The notes under the pieces were generated by a model that was not told the DNA's origin, did not search any database, and saw nothing but the letters and a program-made list of their open reading frames with translations. Below, piece after piece: positions 44,849 through 54,010 of a stretch of DNA of 64,000 nucleotides. How positions within the stretch are numbered: the stretch's first letter is position 1; each line of letters starts with the position of its first letter. Position numbers and translations under genes: made by a program. Origin of the DNA: Ferrimicrobium sp. (lineage in GTDB: Bacteria; Actinomycetota; Acidimicrobiia; Acidimicrobiales; Acidimicrobiaceae). Where the stretch lies: the NCBI RefSeq assembly GCF_027364955.1, contig NZ_DAHXOI010000005.1:124001-188000 (forward strand), given 5' to 3'.

Positions 44849-45580
44849 TCAGCATCCCTCGTGCGCCGTTCTGCGTGCCGCCCATGGTGGTAACTGGCAA
44901 TCGACTCCATCAAGCAACTGCACCAATCGACGCCCGAGCTCGGGCCTCGATTGGCTGGGGGATGCAAGGCCCAGAGTGTATTGGGTCTCACCCATGAGTG
45001 CAGTGGCGAGCTTTGATTGGGAACTCGGAGGTACCGTCGGGAATAGATGTGCAAACTCGTCGCCCAGCCAGTCGAGGACACTTCGCTCGTGCGCCTCTAC
45101 CTCGAGTTCGAGAAATGCATACGGTTGTGGAGCCTCGACCGTCACTGCATCAAGGCAGACCTCGAGCTCAACCCCCGACAGGTCGATGACCCAGCGTTCA
45201 CGGAGTGTCTTGAACCGAGCGATCTCAACCAGCTGGTCAGCAACCCCAACACCACGGAGTGCCACCACCAATACCGGCGGCATCACATCCCAGGACCCAT
45301 CTATCTCAAACTCCGCTGCCTCGCTAACGCCACGTTGATCGGGCAACGCCCCAACTTTGATAGTCCACCGTGCGGGAGTTTGCCCCTGACGACCACGAGC
45401 ACGGAGCCCCACCTGGCCGAGTGCCAACGCATGGTCGCGGCTATCGAGATACCGTGACGTTAGCTGCTCGGGGTCGCTGTGGGAGAGTTGTTGACCCCCC
45501 AGGGCAATAATCGCCCTCACCATCTCCAAACCCACCTCGTGGTCTTGCGGGCGGCGCTTGAGTTCGCGTTCACGAGCCAT
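44849..45580 (-). CDS. CYTH-domain triphosphatase
   Basis: CYTH proteins hydrolyse triphosphate groups in a beta-tunnel. The diagnostic ExExK is ERELK at residues 4-8 of MARERELKRRPQ, and the core strands RYLDSRDHALA, GLRARGRQ and TIKVG follow. About 243 residues; no CHAD domain is attached. ATG at 45580 overlaps ppk1 by 11 bp. Placement between polyphosphate kinase and exopolyphosphatase suggests that it hydrolyses tripolyphosphate or short polyphosphate chains. This role is inferred from context. Confidence 0.82.
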   Translation of the reverse strand: MARERELKRRPQDHEVGLEMVRAIIALGGQQLSHSDPEQLTSRYLDSRDHALALGQVGLRARGRQGQTPARWTIKVGALPDQRGVSEAAEFEIDGSWDVMPPVLVVALRGVGVADQLVEIARFKTLRERWVIDLSGVELEVCLDAVTVEAPQPYAFLELEVEAHERSVLDWLGDEFAHLFPTVPPSSQSKLATALMGETQYTLGLASPSQSRPELGRRLVQLLDGVDCQLPPWAARRTAHEGC

Positions 45581-47669
45581 GAACCACCGCCTCCTCTGGG
45601 CGAGTACCATTGAGGATCAACTGGGAGGAGATTCCACGAATGGGGGGTAATCGCTGCCAACCTCCTTGAGCATCGAGGGTCCAGGCATTGGTGTCATCCT
45701 GCCACTCAAGGGCGAGCATCGATATGACGCGCCGACGGAGTGCGGAGTCCTCCAAAGGAAACAGGACTTCGACACGTCGATCGAGGTTGCGCTGCATGAG
45801 ATCGCTGGAACCCACCAGCACCTCTGAACGCACATCCTCGGGGTCTCCAAAGACAAACACTCGCGAATGTTCCAAGAACTCGCCCACGATAGAGCGGATA
45901 ACGATGTTCTCGGATAAGCCCGGCTCCCCAGGTTTGAGAGCGCAGATACCTCGCACGAGCCCCCGGACCTCCACGCCAGCCTGCGACGCTCGGTAGAGGG
46001 CCTCGATCACACCCGGATCGACGAGTCCATTCACTTTGAAAGTGACAAACCCCTCATCTCCTCGGGCCGTCTCTCGCTCGATCAATTCAGTGATACGCGC
46101 CCGTAGCGCCATCGGCGCTAGAACCAGCTTCTCAAGATGTGACGGTCGCGAGAACCCAGTGAGATAGTTGAACACCTCCCCGAGGTCGTGCCCTATCTCC
46201 TCATCGACGGTAAAGAGCCCGAGATCCTCATAACTTCTCGCCGTTTTGGCGTTGTAGTTGCCGGTGCCAAGATGGCAATAGCGCATCAAGGTACCATTCT
46301 CCCGTCGAATGACCATGATCGCCTTACAATGCGTCTTCAGGCCGACGACCCCATAGACGACGTGAACACCAGCATCCTCGAGCTTGCGTGCCCAGCCGAT
46401 ATTGGCTAATTCGTCGAAGCGTGCCTTGACCTCCACAATCACGACGACCTGTTTGCCACTCTCGGCCGCATCGATCAACGATCCCACAATCGCGGAATCT
46501 CCGGAGGTTCGGTATAAGGTCTGCTTGATCGCCAAGACATCTGGATCCGTGGCGGCGGCAGACACGAAGGCTTCGACGGTAGACGAGAAACTGTCGTAGG
46601 GGTGATGGACGAGCACGTCATTACTCTTGAGCGCCGCAAAAAGGTCCGTCGGTTCCCCGTCGAGATGGGAGAAGGGTGGCGGCGTACGACCCGCTGCCCT
46701 TGGCCCGCGCTCTCCTTCGAGGCCAAGGTCGTAGATCTCAAACAGACAACGCATGTCAAGCGGCATTCTGGTGGAGTAGACATCGTCGCGGTGTAACTCC
46801 AATTCGTCGATCAAAAGGGACTGAATGGCCGGCGATGCATCGGCTGCCACCTCAAGACGGACGGCGCGTCCAAAGCGTCGACGGCGTAACTCGGTCTCGA
46901 CAAGGGCCAGCAGATCATCAGCTTCGCCCTCCTCAAGGACGAGGTCTGTGTTTCGAGTCACGCGAAACAGCGCACTCTCACCTATCTCCATCCCCGGAAA
47001 CAACAGCCCAGCAAAGGTCTGGATCAGGTCTTCGATGAGGACAAAGGAGCCACTGCCGATCGGATAGAGTCGTGGAAAGTTCGTCGGCACTTTGATCCGT
47101 GCAAACCTCTCCTCATGATCTGCGGAGTCGCGCACCGCAACCGCCAAGTTGAGCGAGAGATTCGAGATGTAGGGGAAGGGGTGGGAGGGGTCAACCGAGA
47201 GAGGGGTCAGCACTGGGTACAGCTCCGCCTCAAAATTACGGCGAAGGCGCTCTTTGGTTGATCCAGGGAGCGACCGCACCCGCTCGATCTGCACCCCTAG
47301 CTCAGCCAAGCGAGGCACGAGCTGGTTCTCATAGCTCTCTTCGGCACCCTCAAGGATGGGAATGAGCCGTGTCCGTATGGCACGCAACTGCTCACGGGCC
47401 GTTAAACCATCGGTCGAGCGGATCGTAAAAGGGGAGACGAGTTGATCCTTCAGCCCAGCCACACGAACCTGGAAAAACTCGTCAAGACCGGATCCAAAGA
47501 TAGCGAAAAACTTCGCCCTTGCCAAGGCACCAAGATGCTCGTCCGCCGCGAGCTCGAGCACCCTTGCGCCAAACTCGAGCCAGGAGAGTTCGCGATTGAA
47601 GTACCGTGATGATGCCTGAGAAGTACGACGTGACTCAGGTTCATAGGGAACCTCAAAGGATTGGGACAT
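45570..47669 (-). CDS. ppk1: Polyphosphate kinase 1
   Basis: Polymerises ATP gamma-phosphate into polyphosphate. Features: N-domain SWLEFGARVLELA, middle domain, and the C-terminal phospholipase D-like domains with the phosphorylated His in MRYCHLGTGNYN, the HHPYDSF motif, and IKQTLYRTSGDS. About 699 residues. ATG at 47669 with GAGGAG 4 nt upstream is better than GTG at 47681. First gene of ppk1-CYTH-ppx. Polyphosphate is known to help acidophiles with metals and phosphate, a fitting but inferred role. Confidence 0.96.
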   Translation of the reverse strand: MSQSFEVPYEPESRRTSQASSRYFNRELSWLEFGARVLELAADEHLGALARAKFFAIFGSGLDEFFQVRVAGLKDQLVSPFTIRSTDGLTAREQLRAIRTRLIPILEGAEESYENQLVPRLAELGVQIERVRSLPGSTKERLRRNFEAELYPVLTPLSVDPSHPFPYISNLSLNLAVAVRDSADHEERFARIKVPTNFPRLYPIGSGSFVLIEDLIQTFAGLLFPGMEIGESALFRVTRNTDLVLEEGEADDLLALVETELRRRRFGRAVRLEVAADASPAIQSLLIDELELHRDDVYSTRMPLDMRCLFEIYDLGLEGERGPRAAGRTPPPFSHLDGEPTDLFAALKSNDVLVHHPYDSFSSTVEAFVSAAATDPDVLAIKQTLYRTSGDSAIVGSLIDAAESGKQVVVIVEVKARFDELANIGWARKLEDAGVHVVYGVVGLKTHCKAIMVIRRENGTLMRYCHLGTGNYNAKTARSYEDLGLFTVDEEIGHDLGEVFNYLTGFSRPSHLEKLVLAPMALRARITELIERETARGDEGFVTFKVNGLVDPGVIEALYRASQAGVEVRGLVRGICALKPGEPGLSENIVIRSIVGEFLEHSRVFVFGDPEDVRSEVLVGSSDLMQRNLDRRVEVLFPLEDSALRRRVISMLALEWQDDTNAWTLDAQGGWQRLPPIRGISSQLILNGTRPEEAVVHGS

Positions 47670-47700
47670 CTCACTCCTCACGTTCGCGCAGCCGCCAGGC

Positions 47701-47706
47701 TATAGT
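47701..47706 (+). promoter_or_regulatory. Leaderless -10 box of the SEDS gene
   Basis: TATAGT, exactly 7 nt before GTG at 47714, with no Shine-Dalgarno. Among the cleanest examples in the window. Confidence 0.55.
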
Positions 47707-47713
47707 CTAAAGC

Positions 47714-49030
47714 GTGAAAACAAATGAGCAGGTGGGGATCCGCACACGCGGTTATGAACGGCGTCGGCGTGAGCTCGAACTCGTCATCGTCGCTGACCTG
47801 ATCACCATCTTTGCATGGGTGCTGGGCTACTTCGGGCTCCACCCCAATGGGCATATCACCCTCGCCCAGCCCTGGCTCGCGATCGTCGTCTTGGCGCCCC
47901 TTGGTGCCCACGTCACCAATCGTTACTTCGCCTCCAACGCCGATACCATCCTTTTGCCCATCGCAGCGCTCCTTAACGGTCTTGGCTTTGTGATGATCGG
48001 GGTGCTCGATACCCAGGAGGCCCACCTGCAGGCTATCTGGACCTTGGTGTCCGTATTGGCCTATGTGGGTACCATCGTGTTGGTGCGCAACCCTGATTCG
48101 CTCGACCGCTACCGCTATCTACTCGCTATCGCGGGTATCGGCCTTCTGTTCAGCCCCCTTATTCCCGGGATTGGTGAAGACATCGGCGGAGAACGGCTTT
48201 GGGTTCACTTTGGTAGCCTCAGTTTCCAACCTGTCGAGATCGGCAAGCTCCTCCTGGCCATCTTCCTCTCTTCACTCATCGTTGAAAAGAAGGATCTCCT
48301 TGCTCGGCTTCGCGGGGGTGGTCTCCGACGTTTTGGCCCCATTGCACTCACCTTCGGCATTGCACTCGCGATCATGGCAGCGGAAAAAGATGTCGGCTTT
48401 GCGCTGCTCATTTTCGTCACCTTCGTACTGGTCATGTGGATCGGCACGGGCAACCGTACCTACCTCTTTTTTGGAGCCATCACCTTCGTTTTTGGACTCA
48501 TCGTGGGCGGTGCGCTCTTGCCGCAGGTGCACCAGCGGATCACGGTTTGGCTCGATCCCTGGAAATACGCCGCAACGACTGGTTATCAGCTGATTCAGGC
48601 TCAATACGCCTTCGGGATCGGCGGACTCAGCGGTACTGGTCTCGGGCTAAGCCACCCGACCGTACCAGTAGCCACCTCGGACTTCATTTTTGCCGCCTTT
48701 GGCCAGGAGCTCGGCCTTCTTGGCACCAGCGCGATCATCATCTCGTTCCTCCTTCTCACCGGTGCTGGAATCCGGATAGCGCTACGAGCAAACGGTGAGT
48801 TCAGCTCCCTGCTCGCCATGACCTTGACGGTGATTCTCGCCCTGCAGACCTTCTTCATCCTGGCTGGTGTCATTCGCGTACTACCGCTCACCGGTATGAC
48901 CCTTCCCTTCCTGGCCTATGGAGGATCATCGCTCTTGGCCAATTATGTCCTTCTTGGTGTGCTGATGCGGGTATCCCATCGCTCCAACCAACACGCCGAT
49001 CCACGAGAGGCGCAGCCGAACCACCCATGA
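47714..49030 (+). CDS. SEDS-family peptidoglycan polymerase (FtsW/RodA-like)
   Basis: 438 residues with about twelve helices. The family region GGERLWVHFGSLSFQPVEIGKLLL, the Asp in WLDPWKY and the C-terminal GMTLPFLAYGGSSLLANY are typical. The N-terminus is extended by two extra helices, as in the actinobacterial FtsW/RodA paralogue next to pknB. No penicillin-binding protein or kinase lies nearby here. A second SEDS gene, rodA, is at 58-59 kb. GTG start, leaderless by promoter position. Confidence 0.88.
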   Translation: MKTNEQVGIRTRGYERRRRELELVIVADLITIFAWVLGYFGLHPNGHITLAQPWLAIVVLAPLGAHVTNRYFASNADTILLPIAALLNGLGFVMIGVLDTQEAHLQAIWTLVSVLAYVGTIVLVRNPDSLDRYRYLLAIAGIGLLFSPLIPGIGEDIGGERLWVHFGSLSFQPVEIGKLLLAIFLSSLIVEKKDLLARLRGGGLRRFGPIALTFGIALAIMAAEKDVGFALLIFVTFVLVMWIGTGNRTYLFFGAITFVFGLIVGGALLPQVHQRITVWLDPWKYAATTGYQLIQAQYAFGIGGLSGTGLGLSHPTVPVATSDFIFAAFGQELGLLGTSAIIISFLLLTGAGIRIALRANGEFSSLLAMTLTVILALQTFFILAGVIRVLPLTGMTLPFLAYGGSSLLANYVLLGVLMRVSHRSNQHADPREAQPNHP

Positions 49031-49251
49031 ACTACGACCGTAGATCCAACTGCGACCATCGGTTCTCGTCACCTACTGGGGGGCCCAGCAACCGATCCTG
49101 ACTTGCGCGCACGATGAAACCGAATATTACCCCACGCCTCGATCAAGTATCTCGATGGTAGTACGATAATAAGACATGCGAACCTGCCGACAAGGTGACG
49201 GGTGGAACTTGTCGCTCTACGAAACCCACCCCGATAGGCTCCTCTAACCCG

Positions 49252-52200
49252 ATGGGTACCGAACTTGTGATCATTATTGTGTTGGCGGTCGTGCTCGTCG
49301 CGGGCGTTGGCTATGGTCTGCAACGTAGCGCTAATGGGCGCCATCTCCAACGCAACAACCAACTCCAACAGCTCCTCGCACAGGCGAGCCAGCTGATCCA
49401 TGATAGCCCTGACGAGGCCCAGTTTCTCCAAAAGGTTTGTGGGCTCATCTGCCAAATGCCTCCCGTACGTCTCGCCTGGATCGGGCGTCCAGACGGTAAC
49501 GGGACGGTTCGTCCGATCGCCAGCTGTGGAGATGTCTCCTATCTGAGTAAGGTTCAGGTCTCAATCCGTGGGGATTCCCCAGCAGGCCAAGGACCAGTCG
49601 GCCACGCGTGGCGAAGTGGCACTGCCCTCTATGACGACCATGCATTGCGCAATCCAGACTACGAACCATGGCGGAGCGCTGCAAAGGCGCACCAGCTCGT
49701 TGGTGTCCACGCACTCCCTATCCGCTGTCAAGGTGAGCTTGACGCTATCCTGGTCGTCTACTTTGGACGCAAACCCATCCTCGACTACGACGAGCGACTG
49801 CTCCTCGAGCGCCTGGCCAACGACCTCGCCACCGGCATCACCAAGATTCGTGAGCACCAACATAACCATCGATTGGCAGCGGCACTCGCACAGATCTCGG
49901 AAGCCGTCTTCATTGTCGACCTGGACGGTCGCATCACGTGGTTTAACGACGGACTGGTGGATTTATTCGCCATGAACCGCGAGGAGATCCACGGCTCACA
50001 TCCCACGATACTTCTTGGAGATCCACACTTTGATCAACTGCTTGAGCAATCCAAGCATCTCGCGGAGGATGAGGAGCTGCCGGACTGGGAGATTCTCCAA
50101 CAGACTGCTGTTGGTGTCACGCGTTGGGTGCACGTCTCAGCAACACCCCTGGTCGACGATCTGCACACGATCTCTGGAGTTGTGGTAGTCGAGATTGACC
50201 TCACCGATGAGCGAGCAGCGGTCGACGCAGAACGTCGTCTGCTCGCTATCCTCGATGATACCTCCGATGGCGTCGGCATCACCGATCGCAACGGAAGAAT
50301 CATCTATCTCAACAACGGCGGTCGACAGCTGGTCGGACTGGACGTTGACACGCCAGCTGAGGGTCGGCATTTCTTCGAACTGATCGGTGACACCGTCGGG
50401 CAGGAACACTTTAGCATCGCCGTGCAACGGGCCGCAGAACTCGGGCGATGGGAGGGAGAACTCAGCATCAAAAGACCTGATGGGGTGCAAGTCCCCCTCT
50501 CGATGGTGCTGATGGTCCATCGAAACACGGCGGGTCACGTTCAGTACATCTCCGCCATCGCCAGGAATATGGTTGACCAGAAGTTGCGTGAGAGTGAGTT
50601 GAGCTATCTCGCCGATCATGATGCCCTCACCGGCCTCCCCAATCGCCGCGTACTCAACGCAAGCCTTGATGCCGCTATTGTACTGGCGCGACAGACGGGG
50701 CACCATTTCGCGGTTGGCGTGATCGACCTCGACGACTTCAAGCCAGTCAACGATCGCCTCGGACACCATGCCGGCGATGAACTGCTTGTCGGACTCGCAA
50801 AACGTCTCCGACACCTCATCCGTGAAGGCGACACCATCATCCGGTTGGGTGGGGACGAGTTTCTCGTGATTCTGAACGCGCTCGACCCCTCCCAGGGCGG
50901 GAACGATCTCGAAATCGTCCTAGAACGCATGCACGAAGCCGTCGTCACTCCCTTTGTGCTCGGCCAAGACCATCAAGTAACAGTGGACATGAGCATTGGT
51001 ATCGCCACATTTCCCGACACCTCAACCGAACCTGATGCGCTGATGCGTGAAGCCGATGCCGCACTGTACATCGCCAAGCAACGCAAACGCCATCGCAGCC
51101 GCTGGTGGAGGCTCGCATCCGATCCAGAGATCGAAGCCGAAGAGCTCCAACCAGTAGCGTTGACCTCCTCTGCCTATGGAGTTGAGGCAGGAATGATGCT
51201 CGCAGCACTCGTCTCCGAGACCCCAGAGCTGGTGACCAATGCCGTGACGGCTTTCTATGGAGCGGTGGAGGCATCCCCCCTCGGCGCAAGCATTCTCGCT
51301 CACTTGAGCGAGAGCGAGTACCGTGTACTCAAGCATCACCAGGCCGCTCATCTCGAATCGCTGCTCGACGGCAACCTCGAGAAACGCGCTCTTGAGCATC
51401 AAGCGGAACAGGTTGGCACCGCCCACGCCCTCGCCGGATTACTCGCTGCGGACCTAGTCGACTCCGTCAACAGCTATCGAAGTGCGCTCACCGAACAGAT
51501 CAACCGTTTGCCCATCAATCCTCGTGTAATCAAGGACATCGTTGGAATCATCAATCGCAGAGTCGACGACGATATTGCTGCGCAGTTACGGGCGTTGTCC
51601 GCCACGACCGATACCTACTTTAATATTTTTGCTCAGCCACTCCCTGGGGTCGACGGACTATGGATCGACAGCATCCAGGCGGAACTCGACATGGTCGGAC
51701 AGCTACCTGGGATCGCCGCCATCGGTCTCGCCCGCCAGGGCGGTGGCGATAGCCTCCTGATCGAAGCATACGCAGGCCGAGGAGGACAACGACTCGCCGA
51801 GCAGATGAACAGCCCCGGTGCACAGGTCGCCATCGACCCTCACCACCGTAATGGTCAGATGCTGTGTTCACGGGCCTGGCGTGACGCGCGCATCTTGGTA
51901 ACCGATCGTATCGCCGACGACACTATCTACGGCTCGTGGCCTTCGAACGAGGGCGTAGCACTCCGTTCCGCAGTAGCTATCCCCATCCAGAATGTCGAAG
52001 GTCGACCCGTCGCTCTCCTGCTGTTGACCGGTAACTATCCAGGACAGTTTTCATCGGCGTGGATGGATCGCTTTAACAGGAATCTCAAGCAGCGCTGGGA
52101 GAACCTGTTGTATCGAATCGCAACCCCGGACAATGTGCTGGCAAGACAGCAGGCTATCGGCTATCGAGGCTTGTTGTTGTCTGGCGGTTTGCGGATGTTC

Positions 52201-53226
52201 GTTCAGCCCATTGTTGATCTCAATACAGGCCAGCCTGTCAAGGTCGAAGGACTCGCTCGGCTGGTAGAACCCGATGGCAACATCATAGCGCCCGACAGAT
52301 TTCTCAGTATTCTTGGTGCGGGTGAACGCTATCATCTGTTCCGGATGGGCCTCGAGCTCCTCTTTGCGGCTGAACGACAGTGGCGCGCGTCTGGATTACT
52401 GATCGATCTCACGATTAATGTGGATGCAGCCACATTGAACTACCCTGAGCTCCCTTCTTGGCTCGCCACGACGCTCATGAAGTGGGATTTTCCTCCTCAT
52501 CGACTCGTGCTTGAACTCCTCGAAACCGACCGCCAGCACCTGATGCCTGACTCCAAGCGCCTTGGAGAGCTGCTGAACCTTGGGGTCCAACTGGCGATCG
52601 ACGACATGGGATCAGGTTACTCCAACTGGTTACGGCTCGTAGAGATTCCGGCCACCCTCATCAAAATCGACCATCATTTCACGGCACGGCTGGAGACACA
52701 CCCCACACGGGTGCTCAACCTCCTTGGAACCCTCATCCTCACTGCCACCGACGCTGGCCAAAAGGTCGTCGTTGAGGGCATCGAAGACCCGGTCCTTGCT
52801 GAGGTTGCGGCCCGCCTTGGAGCTGACTTTGGCCAGGGATATGGTATCGCCAAACCGATGCCCACCGACCAGCTCATCCACTGGTCACGCTCCTACCACC
52901 ACGAACATTCCAGCCACGAACTGCGCTCCCTCCTCGGAGCCATGGCCTACCACTGGGCATTTGTGCACAGTCCAATGCATTACAACAGAGGACCGCTGGC
53001 AAACTGCCTACTCACTGGTTACTTTGTAGCTCACGATCTCGATACCAGCGAAGGTGCTGATCTGCACCGGGCACTGCATGCTCATGCGACGCCGCCGGCC
53101 GACCTCGTCAATGCCTTGACCCGATGGTTTGAACGGGAATGCAGCCCGAACGGTAGCAGCCGCAACGTTCTAGCCAAGCCGACACCATCGCCATCACCAG
53201 GCGATGACTGGGCTTGGATGATCTAG
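49252..53226 (+). CDS. Multi-sensor GGDEF-EAL protein (GAF, PAS, globin-like, GAF, zinc-like)
   Basis: About 1324 residues. Order: N-terminal helix (5-25), GAF (35-190), two PAS domains (about 205-445), GGDEF (450-615), a globin-sensor-like helical region (625-770), a second GAF (800-950), EAL (970-1205) and a C-terminal His/Cys module (1215-1300). RLGGDEFLVI is intact, with inhibitory-site REGD five residues before it. The EAL site keeps EGLAR, the Asn of INVDAA, DDMGSGYS, LIKIDHH, VVEGIED and GQGYGIAKP. Both c-di-GMP synthesis and breakdown are plausible. The globin call rests on QAEQVGTAHALAGLL. ATG at 49252 lacks a Shine-Dalgarno. Confidence 0.87.
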   Translation: MGTELVIIIVLAVVLVAGVGYGLQRSANGRHLQRNNQLQQLLAQASQLIHDSPDEAQFLQKVCGLICQMPPVRLAWIGRPDGNGTVRPIASCGDVSYLSKVQVSIRGDSPAGQGPVGHAWRSGTALYDDHALRNPDYEPWRSAAKAHQLVGVHALPIRCQGELDAILVVYFGRKPILDYDERLLLERLANDLATGITKIREHQHNHRLAAALAQISEAVFIVDLDGRITWFNDGLVDLFAMNREEIHGSHPTILLGDPHFDQLLEQSKHLAEDEELPDWEILQQTAVGVTRWVHVSATPLVDDLHTISGVVVVEIDLTDERAAVDAERRLLAILDDTSDGVGITDRNGRIIYLNNGGRQLVGLDVDTPAEGRHFFELIGDTVGQEHFSIAVQRAAELGRWEGELSIKRPDGVQVPLSMVLMVHRNTAGHVQYISAIARNMVDQKLRESELSYLADHDALTGLPNRRVLNASLDAAIVLARQTGHHFAVGVIDLDDFKPVNDRLGHHAGDELLVGLAKRLRHLIREGDTIIRLGGDEFLVILNALDPSQGGNDLEIVLERMHEAVVTPFVLGQDHQVTVDMSIGIATFPDTSTEPDALMREADAALYIAKQRKRHRSRWWRLASDPEIEAEELQPVALTSSAYGVEAGMMLAALVSETPELVTNAVTAFYGAVEASPLGASILAHLSESEYRVLKHHQAAHLESLLDGNLEKRALEHQAEQVGTAHALAGLLAADLVDSVNSYRSALTEQINRLPINPRVIKDIVGIINRRVDDDIAAQLRALSATTDTYFNIFAQPLPGVDGLWIDSIQAELDMVGQLPGIAAIGLARQGGGDSLLIEAYAGRGGQRLAEQMNSPGAQVAIDPHHRNGQMLCSRAWRDARILVTDRIADDTIYGSWPSNEGVALRSAVAIPIQNVEGRPVALLLLTGNYPGQFSSAWMDRFNRNLKQRWENLLYRIATPDNVLARQQAIGYRGLLLSGGLRMFVQPIVDLNTGQPVKVEGLARLVEPDGNIIAPDRFLSILGAGERYHLFRMGLELLFAAERQWRASGLLIDLTINVDAATLNYPELPSWLATTLMKWDFPPHRLVLELLETDRQHLMPDSKRLGELLNLGVQLAIDDMGSGYSNWLRLVEIPATLIKIDHHFTARLETHPTRVLNLLGTLILTATDAGQKVVVEGIEDPVLAEVAARLGADFGQGYGIAKPMPTDQLIHWSRSYHHEHSSHELRSLLGAMAYHWAFVHSPMHYNRGPLANCLLTGYFVAHDLDTSEGADLHRALHAHATPPADLVNALTRWFERECSPNGSSRNVLAKPTPSPSPGDDWAWMI

Positions 53227-53232
53227 CGTCAC

Positions 53233-53261
53233 CTGGCACAGACAGCTAAAGCGAGTAACGT
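53233..53261 (+). promoter_or_regulatory. Promoter of nrtR with possible autoregulatory inverted repeat
   Basis: CTGGCA, 17-bp spacer, TAACGT, then 7 nt to ATG 53269: a leaderless layout. GGCACAGAC (53235-53243) and GTTTGTGTC (53260-53268) are inverted at 7 of 9 positions and flank the spacer. Confidence 0.45.
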
Positions 53262-53268
53262 TTGTGTC

Positions 53269-53964
53269 ATGAACCCGTGTCATGTTCATCCGTCGATCTC
53301 GATCGCAGTGGTACCCTTTTTGCTCTCCCGCCAACAACCTCACGTACTGCTCAGCCGATCCTCCACAAGCCTCTCGCTGCTACGCATTGGTGTTGGGGAG
53401 CTCGATGTCACGCTCACGCACTACGCCGACCGCTTCCTAGGGCGCACGCTAGGCCTGACCATCTCGCCCCTCACCCAGTGTGGTGCGGACCAAGATCTCA
53501 GCCAACACCCACCAGCGATCGACATCTGCTATTACGGCTTCACCACCAGTCAATTCATCAACGGTGACGACCTGGTTTGGACGCCCCTCTATCATCTCCT
53601 CCCCGAGGAGGACCATCGTCACGCCGAGACCAGACTGGACGAAGCCTCCGACAGGATCAACCAGGGTGGCGGAGTCGCCAGCAGCGAGGTCTCCCGATAC
53701 GATCTCGGCCTCATCGCCACGGCCCTGGCGGCGATTCGCCACTCCCTGGATCGGCGACCCGTGATCGAGGAGATCGAACCGGAAGCCTTCACACTCTCCT
53801 ACCTGCAGCATCGCACCGAGATGCTGCTCGGAGTACGCCTTCATACCCAGAATTTTCGCCGCAAATTACTCGACTCCGGCTACCTCGAACCGATCGACAT
53901 CGCCGTCAATCAGACGCTTGGAAGACCGGCTCTTCTCTATCGCGTTCGTAAGCACCAGGGGTAG
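53269..53964 (+). CDS. nrtR: NrtR-family NAD biosynthesis regulator with degenerate Nudix domain
   Basis: NrtR proteins repress NAD genes and sense ADP-ribose with a Nudix-fold domain. The C-terminal winged helix is clear: FTLSYLQHRTEMLLG, then NFRRKLLDSGYLEP and GRPALLYRV. The N-terminal 140 residues keep the fold pattern (IAVVPFLL, WTPLYHLLP) but have no recognisable Nudix box, so hydrolysis is unlikely. 231 residues. It sits 27 bp before nadA in the same direction, pointing to control of nadABC and itself. Confidence 0.87.
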   Translation: MNPCHVHPSISIAVVPFLLSRQQPHVLLSRSSTSLSLLRIGVGELDVTLTHYADRFLGRTLGLTISPLTQCGADQDLSQHPPAIDICYYGFTTSQFINGDDLVWTPLYHLLPEEDHRHAETRLDEASDRINQGGGVASSEVSRYDLGLIATALAAIRHSLDRRPVIEEIEPEAFTLSYLQHRTEMLLGVRLHTQNFRRKLLDSGYLEPIDIAVNQTLGRPALLYRVRKHQG

Positions 53965-53990
53965 CTACCCGCGCGACGGTCGTTAGACTA

Positions 53991-54010
53991 ATGCTCATCA
54001 TGAGTATAAT
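53991..54010 (+). promoter_or_regulatory. Palindromic operator overlapping the nadA promoter
   Basis: ATGCTCATCATGAGTAT (53991-54007) is a palindrome with 8-bp arms, one mismatched pair and a central C. It overlaps a perfect TATAAT at 54005-54010. A repressor bound here would block nadABC. The adjacent nrtR makes NrtR the likely binder. It differs from the NrtR sites I know from other phyla. Confidence 0.55.

Noticed and set aside
49020-49110. Long-range hairpin ATCGGTT...AACCGAT with inner CTGGG/CCCAG as a terminator after the SEDS gene
   Set aside because: Arms are far apart with unpaired sequence and no T tract, so it is too weak to list.
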